DNA from: Paenibacillus artemisiicola
GTDB taxonomy: Bacteria > Bacillota > Bacilli > Paenibacillales > Paenibacillaceae
Assembly: GCF_017652985.1 (NCBI RefSeq)
Contig: NZ_JAGGDJ010000003.1
Span: 372,001 to 436,000, forward strand
Length of the DNA stretch: 64,000 nucleotides
Direction: 5' to 3'
How positions within the stretch are numbered: position 1 is the stretch's first letter; the number at the start of each line of letters is the position of its first letter. The translations under genes were made by a program, and so were the position numbers. This document shows positions 17,443 to 27,706 of the stretch, one piece after another. The notes under the pieces are model-generated. The model was given only the letters and a program-made list of their open reading frames with translations. It did no database searches and was not told the origin of the DNA.

Positions 17443-17807
17443 GTGTAAGAGGAATACGCGGCGCCATTACGGTGGTCGTCAACGAAGAACAGCCGATCCT
17501 TGAGGCAACGGCGGAATTATTGAACGGCATCGTGAGCGCCAACCGCATCGAGCCGGCCGAAATCGCCAGCGTGTTCGTCACGGTGACCGGCGACTTGGAC
17601 GCGACGTTCCCGGCCCGGGCCATCCGCGCGATGGACGGCTGGGACCTCGTACCGCTGATGTGCGCGTTGGAAGTGCCGGTGCAAGGAAGCTTGGAGAAAT
17701 GCATCCGGCTGATGGTGCTCGTCAACACGGAGTTGACCCAGGAGCAGGTCGAGCACGTGTATTTGGGCGGCGCGAAGGCGCTTCGCCCGGATTTGGCCAA
17801 AGCCTAA
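17439..17807 (+). CDS. aroH: Monofunctional chorismate mutase, AroH type
   Basis: 122 residues of the trimeric AroH family: opening VRGIRGAITV, catalytic R in NRIEP, DLDATFPARAIR and GSLEKCIR with the C-terminal tail. It converts chorismate to prephenate for tyrosine and phenylalanine. It ends only 21 bases before the trp promoter. Confidence 0.94.
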   Translation: MSVRGIRGAITVVVNEEQPILEATAELLNGIVSANRIEPAEIASVFVTVTGDLDATFPARAIRAMDGWDLVPLMCALEVPVQGSLEKCIRLMVLVNTELTQEQVEHVYLGGAKALRPDLAKA

Positions 17808-17828
17808 ACAGCGGCGGGATTTTCGGGA

Positions 17829-17858
17829 TTGACGGCAGCAAGAACGCTATTGTATAGT
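17829..17858 (+). promoter_or_regulatory. Promoter of the trp operon
   Basis: -35 TTGACG at 17829-17834, 18-bp spacer, -10 TATAGT at 17853-17858. The predicted start, about 17865, lies immediately before the TRAP target, giving a leader of about 240 bases. Confidence 0.75.
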
Positions 17859-17884
17859 TAATAGCAGATTAGTGAAGTACCCAG

Positions 17885-17955
17885 TAGAGCCGAGCAGCAG
17901 TACAGTGAGTTGAGATGAGTAGAGCCGAGATGAGCGTAGTTTAGTTGAGCGAGAG
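17885..17955 (+). promoter_or_regulatory. TRAP binding site (GAG/UAG repeats) in the trp leader
   Basis: Nine GAG/UAG triplets occur at an exact 5-base period: starts at 17907, 17912, 17917, 17922, 17927, 17932, 17937, 17942 and 17947. Another GAG follows at 17953, and GAG at 17887 and 17892 plus CAG at 17898 and 17903 extend the track upstream. TRAP, encoded at 7571-7795, binds 11 such triplets spaced by 2-3 bases. Confidence 0.93.
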
Positions 17956-17970
17956 CGTTGAAGATAGCGT

Positions 17971-18080
17971 GCAGGGGCGATTTATCATGCCTGCGCTTAT
18001 TTTCCCTATTTCGTTCACACTCATTTTACCATCTTCCAACACACGTTAACTCCTGCGAAAGCAGGAGTTTTTTATTTTTT
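17971..18080 (+). terminator. trp attenuator with competing antiterminator
   Basis: The terminator is ACTCCTGC / GCAGGAGT (18049-18056 with 18061-18068, GAAA loop) followed by TTTTTATTTTTT. GCAGGGG at 17971-17977 can pair with CTCCTGC at 18050-18056, forming an alternative antiterminator. TRAP bound just upstream would favour the terminator. Between the two arms lies a spacer of about 70 bases without a gene. Confidence 0.88.
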
Positions 18081-18104
18081 CGGAGAGAAAAGGGGAGACG
18101 GGAC

Positions 18105-19655
18105 ATGAACCACGAGCTGCAAAACGTCATCCGGCAGGCCGGGACGTACAACCTCATTCCGATCGTGCGGCATGTAATGGCGGACACGGAGACGCCGATT
18201 CGGATCTTTCAGCATTTCTACCGCGAGAACCGCGCGTTTCTGCTGGAAAGCGTGGAGGGCGGCGTCAAGTGGGCCCGTTACTCGTTCATCGGCACGAATC
18301 CGTTCATGTTCATCCGCGGGAAGAACGGCGAGATGGTAATCGAACGGGACGGGGAAACGACGGTGCTTCGCGAGAAGCCGATCGAACTGCTGAAGGCGCA
18401 TTTGCGCGCGTACCGCAGCCCGGCTGTCGCGGACCTGCCGCCGTTCACGGGCGGCGCGATCGGATTTTTCGGCTACGACCTGCTGCAATATTACGAGAAG
18501 CTGCCGGCCCACCGGATCGACGATTTGCAGATGAACGACTTGCAGTTCATGTTCTGCGACCAAGTCATCGTGTTCGACCACTTCAAGCAGCAGGTGCAGG
18601 TGATCGGCAACGTGCACATTCCGGAGGGCGCGACGGATGCCGTCATCGAAGCGCGTTATGCGGAAACGGTCGGACGGATCGAGGCGGCGATCGAGCGGCT
18701 GCAGCAGCCGACCCCGACGACGCTGATGGCGGGCGGCGCGATTCCCGCCGAGCCGGAGCTCGGCGAGATTTCATCCAACCTGACGAAGGAGCAATTCTTG
18801 GCGAACGTCGAGAAGTCGAAGGAATACATCCGCGCCGGCGACATCTTCCAGGTGGTGCTGTCGCAGCGCTTCAGCATCGAAACGGACGTCGATCCGCTTC
18901 ATGTCTACCGCGTGCTGCGCACGATGAACCCGTCCCCGTACATGTATTACCTGAAGATGGACGACGAAGTCATCGTCGGCACGTCGCCGGAAGCGCTCGT
19001 GAAGGTCGACGGCGAACGCGTCGAGACGCGGCCCATCGCCGGCACGCGGCCGCGCGGGAAGACGCCGGAGCAGGACTTGGCGCTGGAGAAGGAGCTGCTC
19101 GCCGACGAGAAGGAGCGCGCGGAGCACCTCATGCTCGTCGATCTCGGCCGCAACGATATCGGCCGTGTCTCCGAATTCGGCACCGTCCGCTGCGACGCTT
19201 ACATGGAAATCGAGCGGTATTCGCACGTCATGCATATCGTTTCCAACGTATCAGGCAAATTAAGAGAGGACCGCGACTTTTTCGACGCGTTCGTCTCGTG
19301 CCTGCCGGCGGGTACCGTGTCGGGCGCGCCGAAGCTGCGGGCGATGGAAATCATCGCCGAGCTCGAGAACGAAGCGCGCGGCGCCTACGCGGGCGCGATC
19401 GGTTACCTCGGCTTCGGCGGCAACCTGAACACGTGCATCACGATCCGCACGATGATTTTCAAGAACGGCAAGGCGTACGTGCAGTCCGGCGCGGGGATCG
19501 TTTGGGATTCCGTCCCGGAAAACGAATACACGGAAACGATGAACAAAGCGATGGCGCTGCTGAAAGCGGTCCGCGTGGCCGAAGCGGCTTTCCCGCAGCC
19601 CGGGCGCCAGGCGAGCATGATCAACATGGACTATTACGCGAACGCGAAAGGATGA
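18105..19655 (+). CDS. trpE: Anthranilate synthase component I
   Basis: 516 residues. Makes anthranilate from chorismate, using ammonia from a glutamine amidotransferase. C-terminal chorismate-binding blocks: GDIFQVVLSQRF, PIAGTRPRG, DLGRNDIGRV, PAGTVSGAPKLRAMEII and GAIGYLGF. The frame is open to 17958 across the attenuator, but ATG 18105 follows GGGGAGACG and matches the family. No trpG lies in this operon, as in B. subtilis, where the amidotransferase (PabA) is encoded in the folate operon. Confidence 0.95.
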   Translation: MNHELQNVIRQAGTYNLIPIVRHVMADTETPIRIFQHFYRENRAFLLESVEGGVKWARYSFIGTNPFMFIRGKNGEMVIERDGETTVLREKPIELLKAHLRAYRSPAVADLPPFTGGAIGFFGYDLLQYYEKLPAHRIDDLQMNDLQFMFCDQVIVFDHFKQQVQVIGNVHIPEGATDAVIEARYAETVGRIEAAIERLQQPTPTTLMAGGAIPAEPELGEISSNLTKEQFLANVEKSKEYIRAGDIFQVVLSQRFSIETDVDPLHVYRVLRTMNPSPYMYYLKMDDEVIVGTSPEALVKVDGERVETRPIAGTRPRGKTPEQDLALEKELLADEKERAEHLMLVDLGRNDIGRVSEFGTVRCDAYMEIERYSHVMHIVSNVSGKLREDRDFFDAFVSCLPAGTVSGAPKLRAMEIIAELENEARGAYAGAIGYLGFGGNLNTCITIRTMIFKNGKAYVQSGAGIVWDSVPENEYTETMNKAMALLKAVRVAEAAFPQPGRQASMINMDYYANAKG

Positions 19656-19662
19656 GCGGACG

Positions 19663-20715
19663 ATGACGGTGACAAATGAAATCATGACGATGCAGCGCGC
19701 GCTGAATCAGCTGATCGGCGGCGCCGACTTGTCCCGCGAAGAGGCGCGCGGCGTGATGGACCTGATCATGAGCGGCGAGGCGACCGGCGCGCAAATCGGC
19801 GCCGTCGCGACGGCGCTTCGTTTCAAAGGCGAGACGCGCGACGAAATTACCGGCTTCGCGGAAGCGATGCGCGCCCATTCCCGCCATGTGGCGACCGAAC
19901 GGAACGGCTTGCTCGACACGTGCGGAACGGGCGGCAGCGGCATTCATAAGTTCAATATTTCCACGGCATCGGCGATCATCGCGGCCGCCGCCGGCGTGCG
20001 CGTCGCGAAGCACGGCAACCGGGCCATGTCCGGCAAATCCGGCAGCGCGGACACGCTCGAGGCGCTCGGCGTCAACATTGCGCTTACCGAAGAGCAGGCC
20101 GCCCGCTGCCTCGACGCGATCGGCATCTGCTTCATGTTCGCGCAGCTGTATCATCCGTCCCTCAAGCATGCGGCGGCGCCGCGCCGGGAGCTCGGCTTCC
20201 GGACGATCTTCAACATGCTGGGCCCGCTGACGAATCCGGCCGGCGCGGACCGGCAGCTGCTCGGCATTTACGACCGGTCCAAGACGGAAACGATCGCGGC
20301 GGTGCTCGGCGATCTCGGCCTGAGACGCGCGATGGTCGTCAGCAGCCATGACGGCCTCGACGAAATCAGCATTTCGTCGGCGACGCAGGTATCGGAGCTG
20401 CAAGGCGGTTCCGTGCGGACCTACACGCTGACGCCGGAGGAGCTCGGGCTGCGCACGCACGCGCTGTCCGACATCATCGGCGGGGACGCGATCGAGAACG
20501 CGCGGATCATCCGTTCGATCTTCGATCGCGAAGAATACGGCGCTTACCGCGACATCGTGCTCGCGAACGCCGGCGCCTGCATCTTCGTCGGCGGCGGGGC
20601 GGGATCGCTCCGCGAAGGCGTCGAGGCGGCGAAGACGGTGATCGATTCCGGCGGCGCGGCGGCGAAGCTGCGCCAATTGATTGAAACGACAGGAGCGATG
20701 AGCTATGTTTCTTGA
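19663..20715 (+). CDS. trpD: Anthranilate phosphoribosyltransferase
   Basis: 350 residues. Transfers phosphoribose to anthranilate. Motifs: DTCGTGGSGIHKFNIST (PRPP binding) and KHGNRAMSGKSGSADTLEALG, and FNMLGPLTNPA. Its end overlaps trpC by 11 bp. Confidence 0.95.
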   Translation: MTVTNEIMTMQRALNQLIGGADLSREEARGVMDLIMSGEATGAQIGAVATALRFKGETRDEITGFAEAMRAHSRHVATERNGLLDTCGTGGSGIHKFNISTASAIIAAAAGVRVAKHGNRAMSGKSGSADTLEALGVNIALTEEQAARCLDAIGICFMFAQLYHPSLKHAAAPRRELGFRTIFNMLGPLTNPAGADRQLLGIYDRSKTETIAAVLGDLGLRRAMVVSSHDGLDEISISSATQVSELQGGSVRTYTLTPEELGLRTHALSDIIGGDAIENARIIRSIFDREEYGAYRDIVLANAGACIFVGGGAGSLREGVEAAKTVIDSGGAAAKLRQLIETTGAMSYVS

Positions 20716-21502
20716 TAAAATCGTGGCCACCAAGAACAACGAAGTGGAGCGTCTGGCGGAAGCGTTCTCGCTGGCCGAGGCCGAGCGCCGGATCGCCGCG
20801 CTTCCGGCAACCCGCGGCTTCGAGCGCGCGCTGGCCGGCAGGACGAACCGGCCGGTCGGCTTGATCGCCGAAGTGAAGAAGGCGTCGCCGTCCAAAGGGC
20901 TGATCCGGGCGGATTTCGAGCCCGTCGAATTGGCGAAGACATACGCGCAAGCGGGAGCGGACTGCCTCTCGGTGCTGACGGACGCGGATTATTTCCAAGG
21001 CCGCAACGAGTACTTGACCGCGGTGTCCGGCGCCGTCGGCGTTCCGCTGCTGCGGAAGGACTTCACGGTCGACTACCGGCAAATCTACGAAGCGCGGCTC
21101 ATCGGGGCGGATGCGATCCTGCTCATCGCGGCGATCTTGCGTCCGGCGCGGCTGTCGGAGTTCTACGACATCGCGCGCTCGATCGGGCTCGACGTGCTGA
21201 TCGAGGTGCATGACGAAGAGGAGTTGGAGGAGGTCCTCGGCTTGGGCAAGGCGATGCTCGTGGGCATCAACAACCGCAACTTGCATACGTTCGAGACGGA
21301 CCTGCGGACGACGGAGCGGCTGATCCGCCTCGTGCCGGACGGCGTGACCGTCATCAGCGAGAGCGCCATCGGGACGCCGGAAGATATCGCGTTCGTCCAA
21401 GCGTGCGGCGCCAAAGGCGTGCTCGTCGGCGAGTCGCTCATGCGCCAGGCGGACGTCGGCGCGGCGGTCGAGCGGCTCATGGGGCCGGTGAGCGCAGGAT
21501 GA
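20705..21502 (+). CDS. trpC: Indole-3-glycerol phosphate synthase
   Basis: 265 residues, TIM barrel. FLDKIVATKNNEVERL start, IAEVKKASPSKG, LLRKDFTVD, LVGINNRNLHTF and VISESAIGTPED are the family active-site strands. Overlaps trpF by 4 bp. Confidence 0.95.
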   Translation: MFLDKIVATKNNEVERLAEAFSLAEAERRIAALPATRGFERALAGRTNRPVGLIAEVKKASPSKGLIRADFEPVELAKTYAQAGADCLSVLTDADYFQGRNEYLTAVSGAVGVPLLRKDFTVDYRQIYEARLIGADAILLIAAILRPARLSEFYDIARSIGLDVLIEVHDEEELEEVLGLGKAMLVGINNRNLHTFETDLRTTERLIRLVPDGVTVISESAIGTPEDIAFVQACGAKGVLVGESLMRQADVGAAVERLMGPVSAG

Positions 21503-22187
21503 CGGAACCGGAGCAAGGAAGCGCGCGCAGGACGCGCGTCAAGATTTGCGGCCTGCGCGACGCGGCGACCGTGCGGGCGATGGACGGACTGCCGATCGAC
21601 GAGGTCGGCTTCATCTTCGCGAAGAGCCGGCGGCAGGTCGCGCCGGAGCTGGCCGCGGAGCTGATCGCCGGCGTGCGGCGGCTGCGCAACGCGGAGGGCA
21701 TCGCGCCGCGGACGGTCGGCGTGTTCGTGAATCCGACGCTCGACGATCTGCGCGAGACGCTGCGGATCGCCCCGCTCGACGTCGTGCAGCTGCACGGAGA
21801 GGAATCGCCGTCGTTCTGCGAGGAGGCGAAGGCGGCATTCGGGATCGCGGTGTGGAAGGTGCTTTCCGTCACGCCGGAAGACGGCGCCGATCCGGACTCG
21901 GACGGCCCAAGGCGGCTGCGGCCGTACATCGGCAGCGTGGACGCGTTCCTGATCGACACGGCGGGCGGCGGAACGGGCAAGACGTTCGCGTGGCCCGTCA
22001 TCGACCGCTACCAGGAGGCGGCGGGCGGCGTTCCGCTCTATGTCGCGGGGGGACTTCAGCCCGATAATGTGGTAGAGTTAGTGAGGCGTTATTCGCCCGG
22101 CGGCGTGGACGTATCGAGCGGCGTTGAGACGGAGGGCCTGAAGGACATGACGAAAATCAGACTTTTTGCGGAAAGGGTGCAAGGCGT

Positions 22188-22191
<4 letters not shown>
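21499..22191 (+). CDS. trpF: Phosphoribosylanthranilate isomerase
   Basis: 230 residues. [12 protein letters not shown] carries the catalytic cysteine, [11 protein letters not shown] is conserved, and the C-terminal [11 protein letters not shown] and VDVSSGVET strands bind phosphate. The frame is open 32 codons further upstream within trpC, but the ATG overlapping the trpC stop gives the normal start. A 12-residue N-terminal extension precedes the barrel. Overlaps trpB by 4 bp. Confidence 0.93.
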
Positions 22192-23383
<1,192 letters not shown>

Positions 23384-23384
<1 letters not shown>

Positions 23385-24205
23385 TGGCGATCCGTCTCAA
23401 TGAAATCGACGAGGCGTTCGGCCGCCTGCGCGAGGAAGGGAGCACCGCGCTCATTCCGTTTCTGACGATCGGCGACCCCGACCTGGACACGTCGGTCGAC
23501 ATTATCGCCGCGCTGGAGCAGGCGGGCGCGGACATGATCGAGCTCGGCGTGCCGTATTCGGACCCGCTCGCCGACGGACCGGTCATCCAGCGCGCTTCGG
23601 AGCGGGCGCTCGCCGGCGGGCGCGTGACGCTCGCGGACTGCATTCAGGTCGCCGAGAACGCGCGCAACGCGGGCGTGAAGCTGCCGTTCATCTTGTTCTC
23701 GTACTATAATCCCGTGCTGCAGTACGGCCTGGACCGGTTCTTCGAGCTCGTGACGGCCAAAGGCATCAGCGGACTTATCATTCCCGATCTTCCCATCGAA
23801 GAAGACGCCGAGCTTCGCGCGAGAGCCGAGGCGGCGAACATCCATCTCATCCCGCTCGTCGCGCCGACGTCGAACGACCGCGTGACGCGCATCTCGGCCA
23901 AAGCGCGCGGCTTCGTGTACTGCGTGTCGTCCCTTGGGGTAACGGGCGTCCGGTCCGATTTCCATCAGGGCATCGACGAGTTCTTGGCGACGGTTCGCCG
24001 CGCGACGGACACGCCGATCGCGGTCGGCTTCGGCATCTCGAGCCGCGAACAGGTCGAGCGGTTCGGCAAGCAGGCCGACGGCGTCATCGTCGGAAGCGCC
24101 ATCGTCCGCAAGATCGAGGAGGCGCTGCCGCTGCTCAAATCGCCGGGCACCAAGCAGGAAGGCCTTGCGCAAATCCGCGACTTCGTCCGCGAATTGAAAG
24201 GCTGA
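23384..24205 (+). CDS. trpA: Tryptophan synthase alpha chain
   Basis: 273 residues. Cleaves indole-3-glycerol phosphate; catalytic Glu and Asp lie in DMIELGVPYSDPLADGP, and FILFSYYNPVLQYG, GFVYCVSSLGVTG and VGFGISSREQV are the other barrel motifs. Last gene of the trp operon, followed by a terminator. Confidence 0.96.
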
Positions 24206-24229
24206 GCGGACGGCTTTCGAACGTGATCC

Positions 24230-24264
24230 AACCTCCGGGGCTTCGCGGCTGTCGGAGGTTTTTT
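24230..24264 (+). terminator. Terminator of the trp operon
   Basis: Stem AACCTCCG / CGGAGGTT with a 15-base internal section and a T-rich tail. Confidence 0.8.
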
Positions 24265-24454
24265 GGCGTTCGTCCGTACGAGGGCGAGAGAACGCGCGAG
24301 GCGGAGGAAAACGGATTTTGGTAAAATTAACGCTTCTGCGCATAAAAGCTTAAAAGCGCGAAAGAAAATTCCCGGGAAACTCTTTTAAATACGGGCGACT
24401 TATGAGACAATGTTGAAATGTTGAGCAGTGAACCACATTGACGAGGTGATAGAA

Positions 24455-25552
24455 ATGCAACCGAAACAAAGTATCGTCAGCCTGCCTGTCTACCAGCCCG
24501 GCAAACCGATCGAAGAAGTCAAACGCGAATTGGGCTTGAAGGAAGTCATTAAACTGGCATCGAACGAAAATCCGTTCGGCTCTTCGGAGCACGCGAAAGC
24601 CGCTATTATGAAAGAACTTGAACACATCAGCATATATCCCGACAGCTTCAGCACGGACCTGACCGCCGCGGTCGCCGCCTACCTCGGCGTCGAGCGGGAC
24701 CAGATCATTTTCGGCGCCGGCTCCGACGAAGTCATTCTGATGCTCGCGCGGGCATTCCTGACGCCGGGCGACGAGACGGTCATGGCGGACGAGACATTCT
24801 CGCAATACCGCCACAACGCGGTCATCGAAGGCGCGACGATCGTCGAAGTGCCGCTGAAGGACGGCGTGCACGATCTGACCGCGATGCTCGCGGCGATCAC
24901 GGAACGGACCAAGATCGTCTGGGTGTGCAACCCGAACAACCCGACGGGCACGATCGTTCGCCATGCCGAGCTGGAAGCGTTCGTCCGCCAAGTGCCGTCG
25001 AACGTCATCGTGGCTCTGGACGAAGCGTACATCGAATACGTGACGGACGAGGCGTTCCCGGACAGCCTGGCGCTGATGCGCGAATTCAAGAACGTGATTC
25101 TGCTTCGCACGTTCTCCAAAATTCACGGTCTCGCGTCGCTTCGCATCGGTTACGGCGCCGCTCATGCCGATCTGATCCGCATGGTCAATCAAGTGCGGGA
25201 ACCGTTCAATACGACGCGGATGGCGCAAGCCGCGGCCGCGGCGTCGCTTGCCGACACGGATTTCGTCGGCGGCTGCCGGGACCGCAACGCGGCGGGCCGA
25301 GCTTACCTATACGACGAATTCGACCGTCTGGGTCTGCATTACTTCGAAGCGCACGGCAATTTCATCATGGTCGACGTCAAAATGCCTTCCGCCCAAGCAT
25401 TCGACGGCCTGCTGCGCCGCGGTGTGATTTCCCGCGCGCGCTGGGCGCATCACCCGACCTACATCCGCATTACGATCGGCAGCCCGGAGCAGAACGAAGC
25501 GTTCGTCGCGGCGCTCGAGGCCGTGCTGACCGAAGCGGCGGTGCTGGGGTAA
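24455..25552 (+). CDS. hisC: Histidinol-phosphate / aromatic aminotransferase
   Basis: 365-residue class II PLP aminotransferase. LPVYQPGKPIEEVKRE start, KLASNENPFG, NPNNPTGT, and PLP lysine in TFSKIHGLASLRIGY. In B. subtilis the gene at this place serves both histidine synthesis and transamination of phenylpyruvate and 4-hydroxyphenylpyruvate; the same is inferred here because tyrA follows 4 bp later. GAGGTGATAG upstream of ATG 24455 decides the start over a GTG at 24428. It is separated from trpA by a terminator and 190 bp. Confidence 0.92.
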   Translation: MQPKQSIVSLPVYQPGKPIEEVKRELGLKEVIKLASNENPFGSSEHAKAAIMKELEHISIYPDSFSTDLTAAVAAYLGVERDQIIFGAGSDEVILMLARAFLTPGDETVMADETFSQYRHNAVIEGATIVEVPLKDGVHDLTAMLAAITERTKIVWVCNPNNPTGTIVRHAELEAFVRQVPSNVIVALDEAYIEYVTDEAFPDSLALMREFKNVILLRTFSKIHGLASLRIGYGAAHADLIRMVNQVREPFNTTRMAQAAAAASLADTDFVGGCRDRNAAGRAYLYDEFDRLGLHYFEAHGNFIMVDVKMPSAQAFDGLLRRGVISRARWAHHPTYIRITIGSPEQNEAFVAALEAVLTEAAVLG

Positions 25553-25556
25553 CGCC

Positions 25557-26648
25557 ATGACGAAAATCGCGATATTCGGCGTCGGCTTGATCGGCGGCTC
25601 GCTCGCGCTCTGCTTCAAAGGCAAGCCGGGCATTACGGTCGTCGGCCATTCCGTGCGCGAATCTTCCGCAGCCAAATACCTCGAGCGGGGCGTCGTCGAT
25701 CATGCGACGACGTCTCTTCGCGAGGCGGCAGAAGGGGCGGACTTTATTTTTCTGTGCGTGCCCGTGGGCGCATTGGACCAGTACGTGCAGGATTTAAGCC
25801 GGATGAAGTTGAAGCCGGGCTGCATCGTGACGGACGTCGGGAGCACGAAGGCGTCGGTCGCTTCGGCCGCCAGACAAGCCCGTCTCGGCGACGCGGTGTT
25901 CATCGGCGGGCATCCGATGGCCGGATCGGAACGGGCGGGCGTGGAAGCCGCGTCGCTCTACCTGTTCGAGAACGCCTTCTACGTGCTGACCCCTGATCCG
26001 TCGACGCCGCGGCAGTACGTCGATCAATTGACGCAGCTCCTCGCGTACACGAAGGCCAACATCGTACACGTCAATCCCGAAGAGCACGACGAGATCGTCG
26101 GCGCGATCAGCCATCTGCCGCATATCATCGCGGTGGCGCTCGTGAATCTCGTGCGCGGCTTCAACGCGGACAACCCGCTGTACGGCCAGCTGGCCGCGGG
26201 CGGATTCCGCGACATCACGCGCATTGCGTCCAGCGACCCCGTCGTCTGGCGCGACATTCTTATGAACAACCGCGACGTGCTGCTGGAGCTGCTGAAAGCG
26301 TGGCAGGCGGGCATGGACCGGTTCGTCGGCATGCTCGAAGGCGAGAACGGCGAAGCGGTGGAGCGGGCTTTCCGGGAAGCCGGGATCTTCCGAAGCCAGC
26401 TTCCCGAACGGCGGAAAGGCATGATCCATTCGGTCTACGAATGTTACATCGACGTGCCCGATCATCCCGGCATTATAGGGAAGGTCGCGACGGAGCTCGG
26501 CAACAGCGCGATCAACCTGAGCAACGTGCAAATCATCGAGAGCCGCGAGGATGTGCCCGGAGTACTGCGCCTGAGCTTCCGGAAGCAGGAAGATTTGGAC
26601 CGCGCGGTGGAGCGTCTGGGCGAAATCGGCTACGCCGTTCATTTTTAA
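25557..26648 (+). CDS. tyrA: Prephenate dehydrogenase with C-terminal ACT domain
   Basis: 363 residues. Oxidative decarboxylation of prephenate to 4-hydroxyphenylpyruvate. Rossmann GVGLIGGSLAL at residues 7-17, DVGSTKASV, GGHPMAGSE, and SHLPHIIAVAL are the catalytic domain; residues about 290-363 (YECYIDVPDHPGIIGKVATE onward) form an ACT domain that would bind tyrosine for feedback. In B. subtilis aroE (EPSP synthase) comes next; here it is absent. Confidence 0.95.
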   Translation: MTKIAIFGVGLIGGSLALCFKGKPGITVVGHSVRESSAAKYLERGVVDHATTSLREAAEGADFIFLCVPVGALDQYVQDLSRMKLKPGCIVTDVGSTKASVASAARQARLGDAVFIGGHPMAGSERAGVEAASLYLFENAFYVLTPDPSTPRQYVDQLTQLLAYTKANIVHVNPEEHDEIVGAISHLPHIIAVALVNLVRGFNADNPLYGQLAAGGFRDITRIASSDPVVWRDILMNNRDVLLELLKAWQAGMDRFVGMLEGENGEAVERAFREAGIFRSQLPERRKGMIHSVYECYIDVPDHPGIIGKVATELGNSAINLSNVQIIESREDVPGVLRLSFRKQEDLDRAVERLGEIGYAVHF

Positions 26649-26678
26649 AAATAATCGTAAATCATTTGAAAACGCTTA

Positions 26679-26707
26679 TTGACAAAATGAAAACGGATAC
26701 ATATAAT
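26679..26707 (+). promoter_or_regulatory. Perfect-consensus SigA promoter after tyrA
   Basis: TTGACA at 26679-26684, exactly 17 bp, TATAAT at 26702-26707. It is the best promoter in the window yet has no gene within 400 bp downstream before a terminator intervenes. Confidence 0.88.
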
Positions 26708-26712
26708 AAAGG

Positions 26713-26790
26713 TACAGTATGGTTTCTCTCCACTCCTATCCAAATCCATCGCAGATCTTTGCGGGGCCGCCCTTGGGCGGTCTTTTTTTT
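26713..26790 (+). ncRNA. Predicted short RNA (about 75 bases) between tyrA and the ECF sigma gene
   Basis: Bounded by the consensus promoter at 26679-26707 and a terminator whose stem is GGCCGCCC / GGGCGGTC (26765-26782, minimal loop) with eight T residues to 26790. The body is pyrimidine-rich (GGTTTCTCTCCACTCC...), has no start codon with a ribosome site, and no recognised riboswitch. It is either a small regulatory RNA or an attenuated leader. Ends are predicted, not observed. Confidence 0.6.
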
Positions 26791-27109
26791 GTCTTTTATT
26801 AGCTTAATTGAAACCTTTCGCCGGTTCGTTACGTCGATTACCAGTGCCGGGCCATCCGGACTACGGGATCTTTGAGAAACTTTTACCCCACGACCTTTCG
26901 CCGCATGTTACAATCGATGTTGTTTATGTAAAAATGTGGGGAAATGAAACGTGTCGAAAGAAGCAGGAATTTGGTTTCATTCCTCGAAATAGATAGAGAA
27001 AATAGCACGGATCACAAAATTTTTACGATCGCGCAACTTTTTCCTCCCGTGTCGGTACAATGTATAACCGATCCGGGAGCACTCCTATGGCCAAGGAGGG
27101 TCGCCCGCG
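26791..27109 (+). other. Intergenic region before the ECF sigma gene
   Basis: 319 bases without a supported gene. CCCCAC at 26886 and GTGGGG at 26936 form a wide inverted repeat. Two AACTTTT elements (26878 and 27035) resemble ECF -35 boxes; the second is followed 16 bases after AAC by GGTAC, so it is the better candidate for an autoregulated promoter. Confidence 0.5.
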
Positions 27110-27706
27110 ATGACCGATTCCCAGCTTATACGCGAAATCAAGGATGGCAACATACAGCTGTACTCGGAGTTGATGCGGCGCTACCAACGAAAAATCCTTG
27201 CCTTCATCTTTCACATGCTGAAGAGCGCGAAGCTCGAACTGCTGGCGGAAGACCTTTGCTCGGAAACGTTTTACAAAGCGTATCGCAGCCTCCATTCGTT
27301 CAGGGAAGTCGATGCTTCCTTTTCAACATGGCTGTACACCATCGCTAGAAATACGGTGCTCAGCGAGCTGAGAAAACAGAAGGCCGGGAACGTATCCTTC
27401 GAAGAAGTCGGATTTACCCCGGTCGCGCCGCCTGATGCCGTCCCGGAACAACGGCTGCTGAAGAACGAGCGGATGTCGATGGTGCGGGAAGCCATCAACA
27501 GCCTGCCGGAGAAGCAGCGCTCGGCGCTTATTTTACGCGAGTACGATCAACTGGATTATCAGGAGATCGCTAATATCCTCGGCCAGACCGTCAGCTCCGT
27601 AAAATCGCTTCTGTTTCGTGCGCGCAGCAGCGTCAAGGTTCAGCTGGAACCGTATTTCGGCGAATCGCCAATGCTGGAAGAGTACGAGGGGATGAAAATG
27701 CGATGA
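27110..27706 (+). CDS. ECF-type RNA polymerase sigma factor
   Basis: 198 residues. Region 2 is at residues about 20-95 (LMRRYQRKILAFIFHML, AEDLCSETFYKAYRSL, FSTWLYTIARNTVLSELR) and region 4 at about 125-180 (SLPEKQRSALILREYDQLDYQEIA, SSVKSLLFRAR). It should recruit RNA polymerase to stress or envelope promoters when freed from its anti-sigma. AGGAGGG precedes the ATG. It overlaps the anti-sigma gene by 4 bp. The regulon is unknown. Confidence 0.93.
   Translation: MTDSQLIREIKDGNIQLYSELMRRYQRKILAFIFHMLKSAKLELLAEDLCSETFYKAYRSLHSFREVDASFSTWLYTIARNTVLSELRKQKAGNVSFEEVGFTPVAPPDAVPEQRLLKNERMSMVREAINSLPEKQRSALILREYDQLDYQEIANILGQTVSSVKSLLFRARSSVKVQLEPYFGESPMLEEYEGMKMR

Noticed and set aside
17958..18104. 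In-frame upstream extension of trpE through the leader
   Set aside because: It would cross the attenuator, lacks a ribosome site, and the ATG at 18105 matches the TrpE family start.
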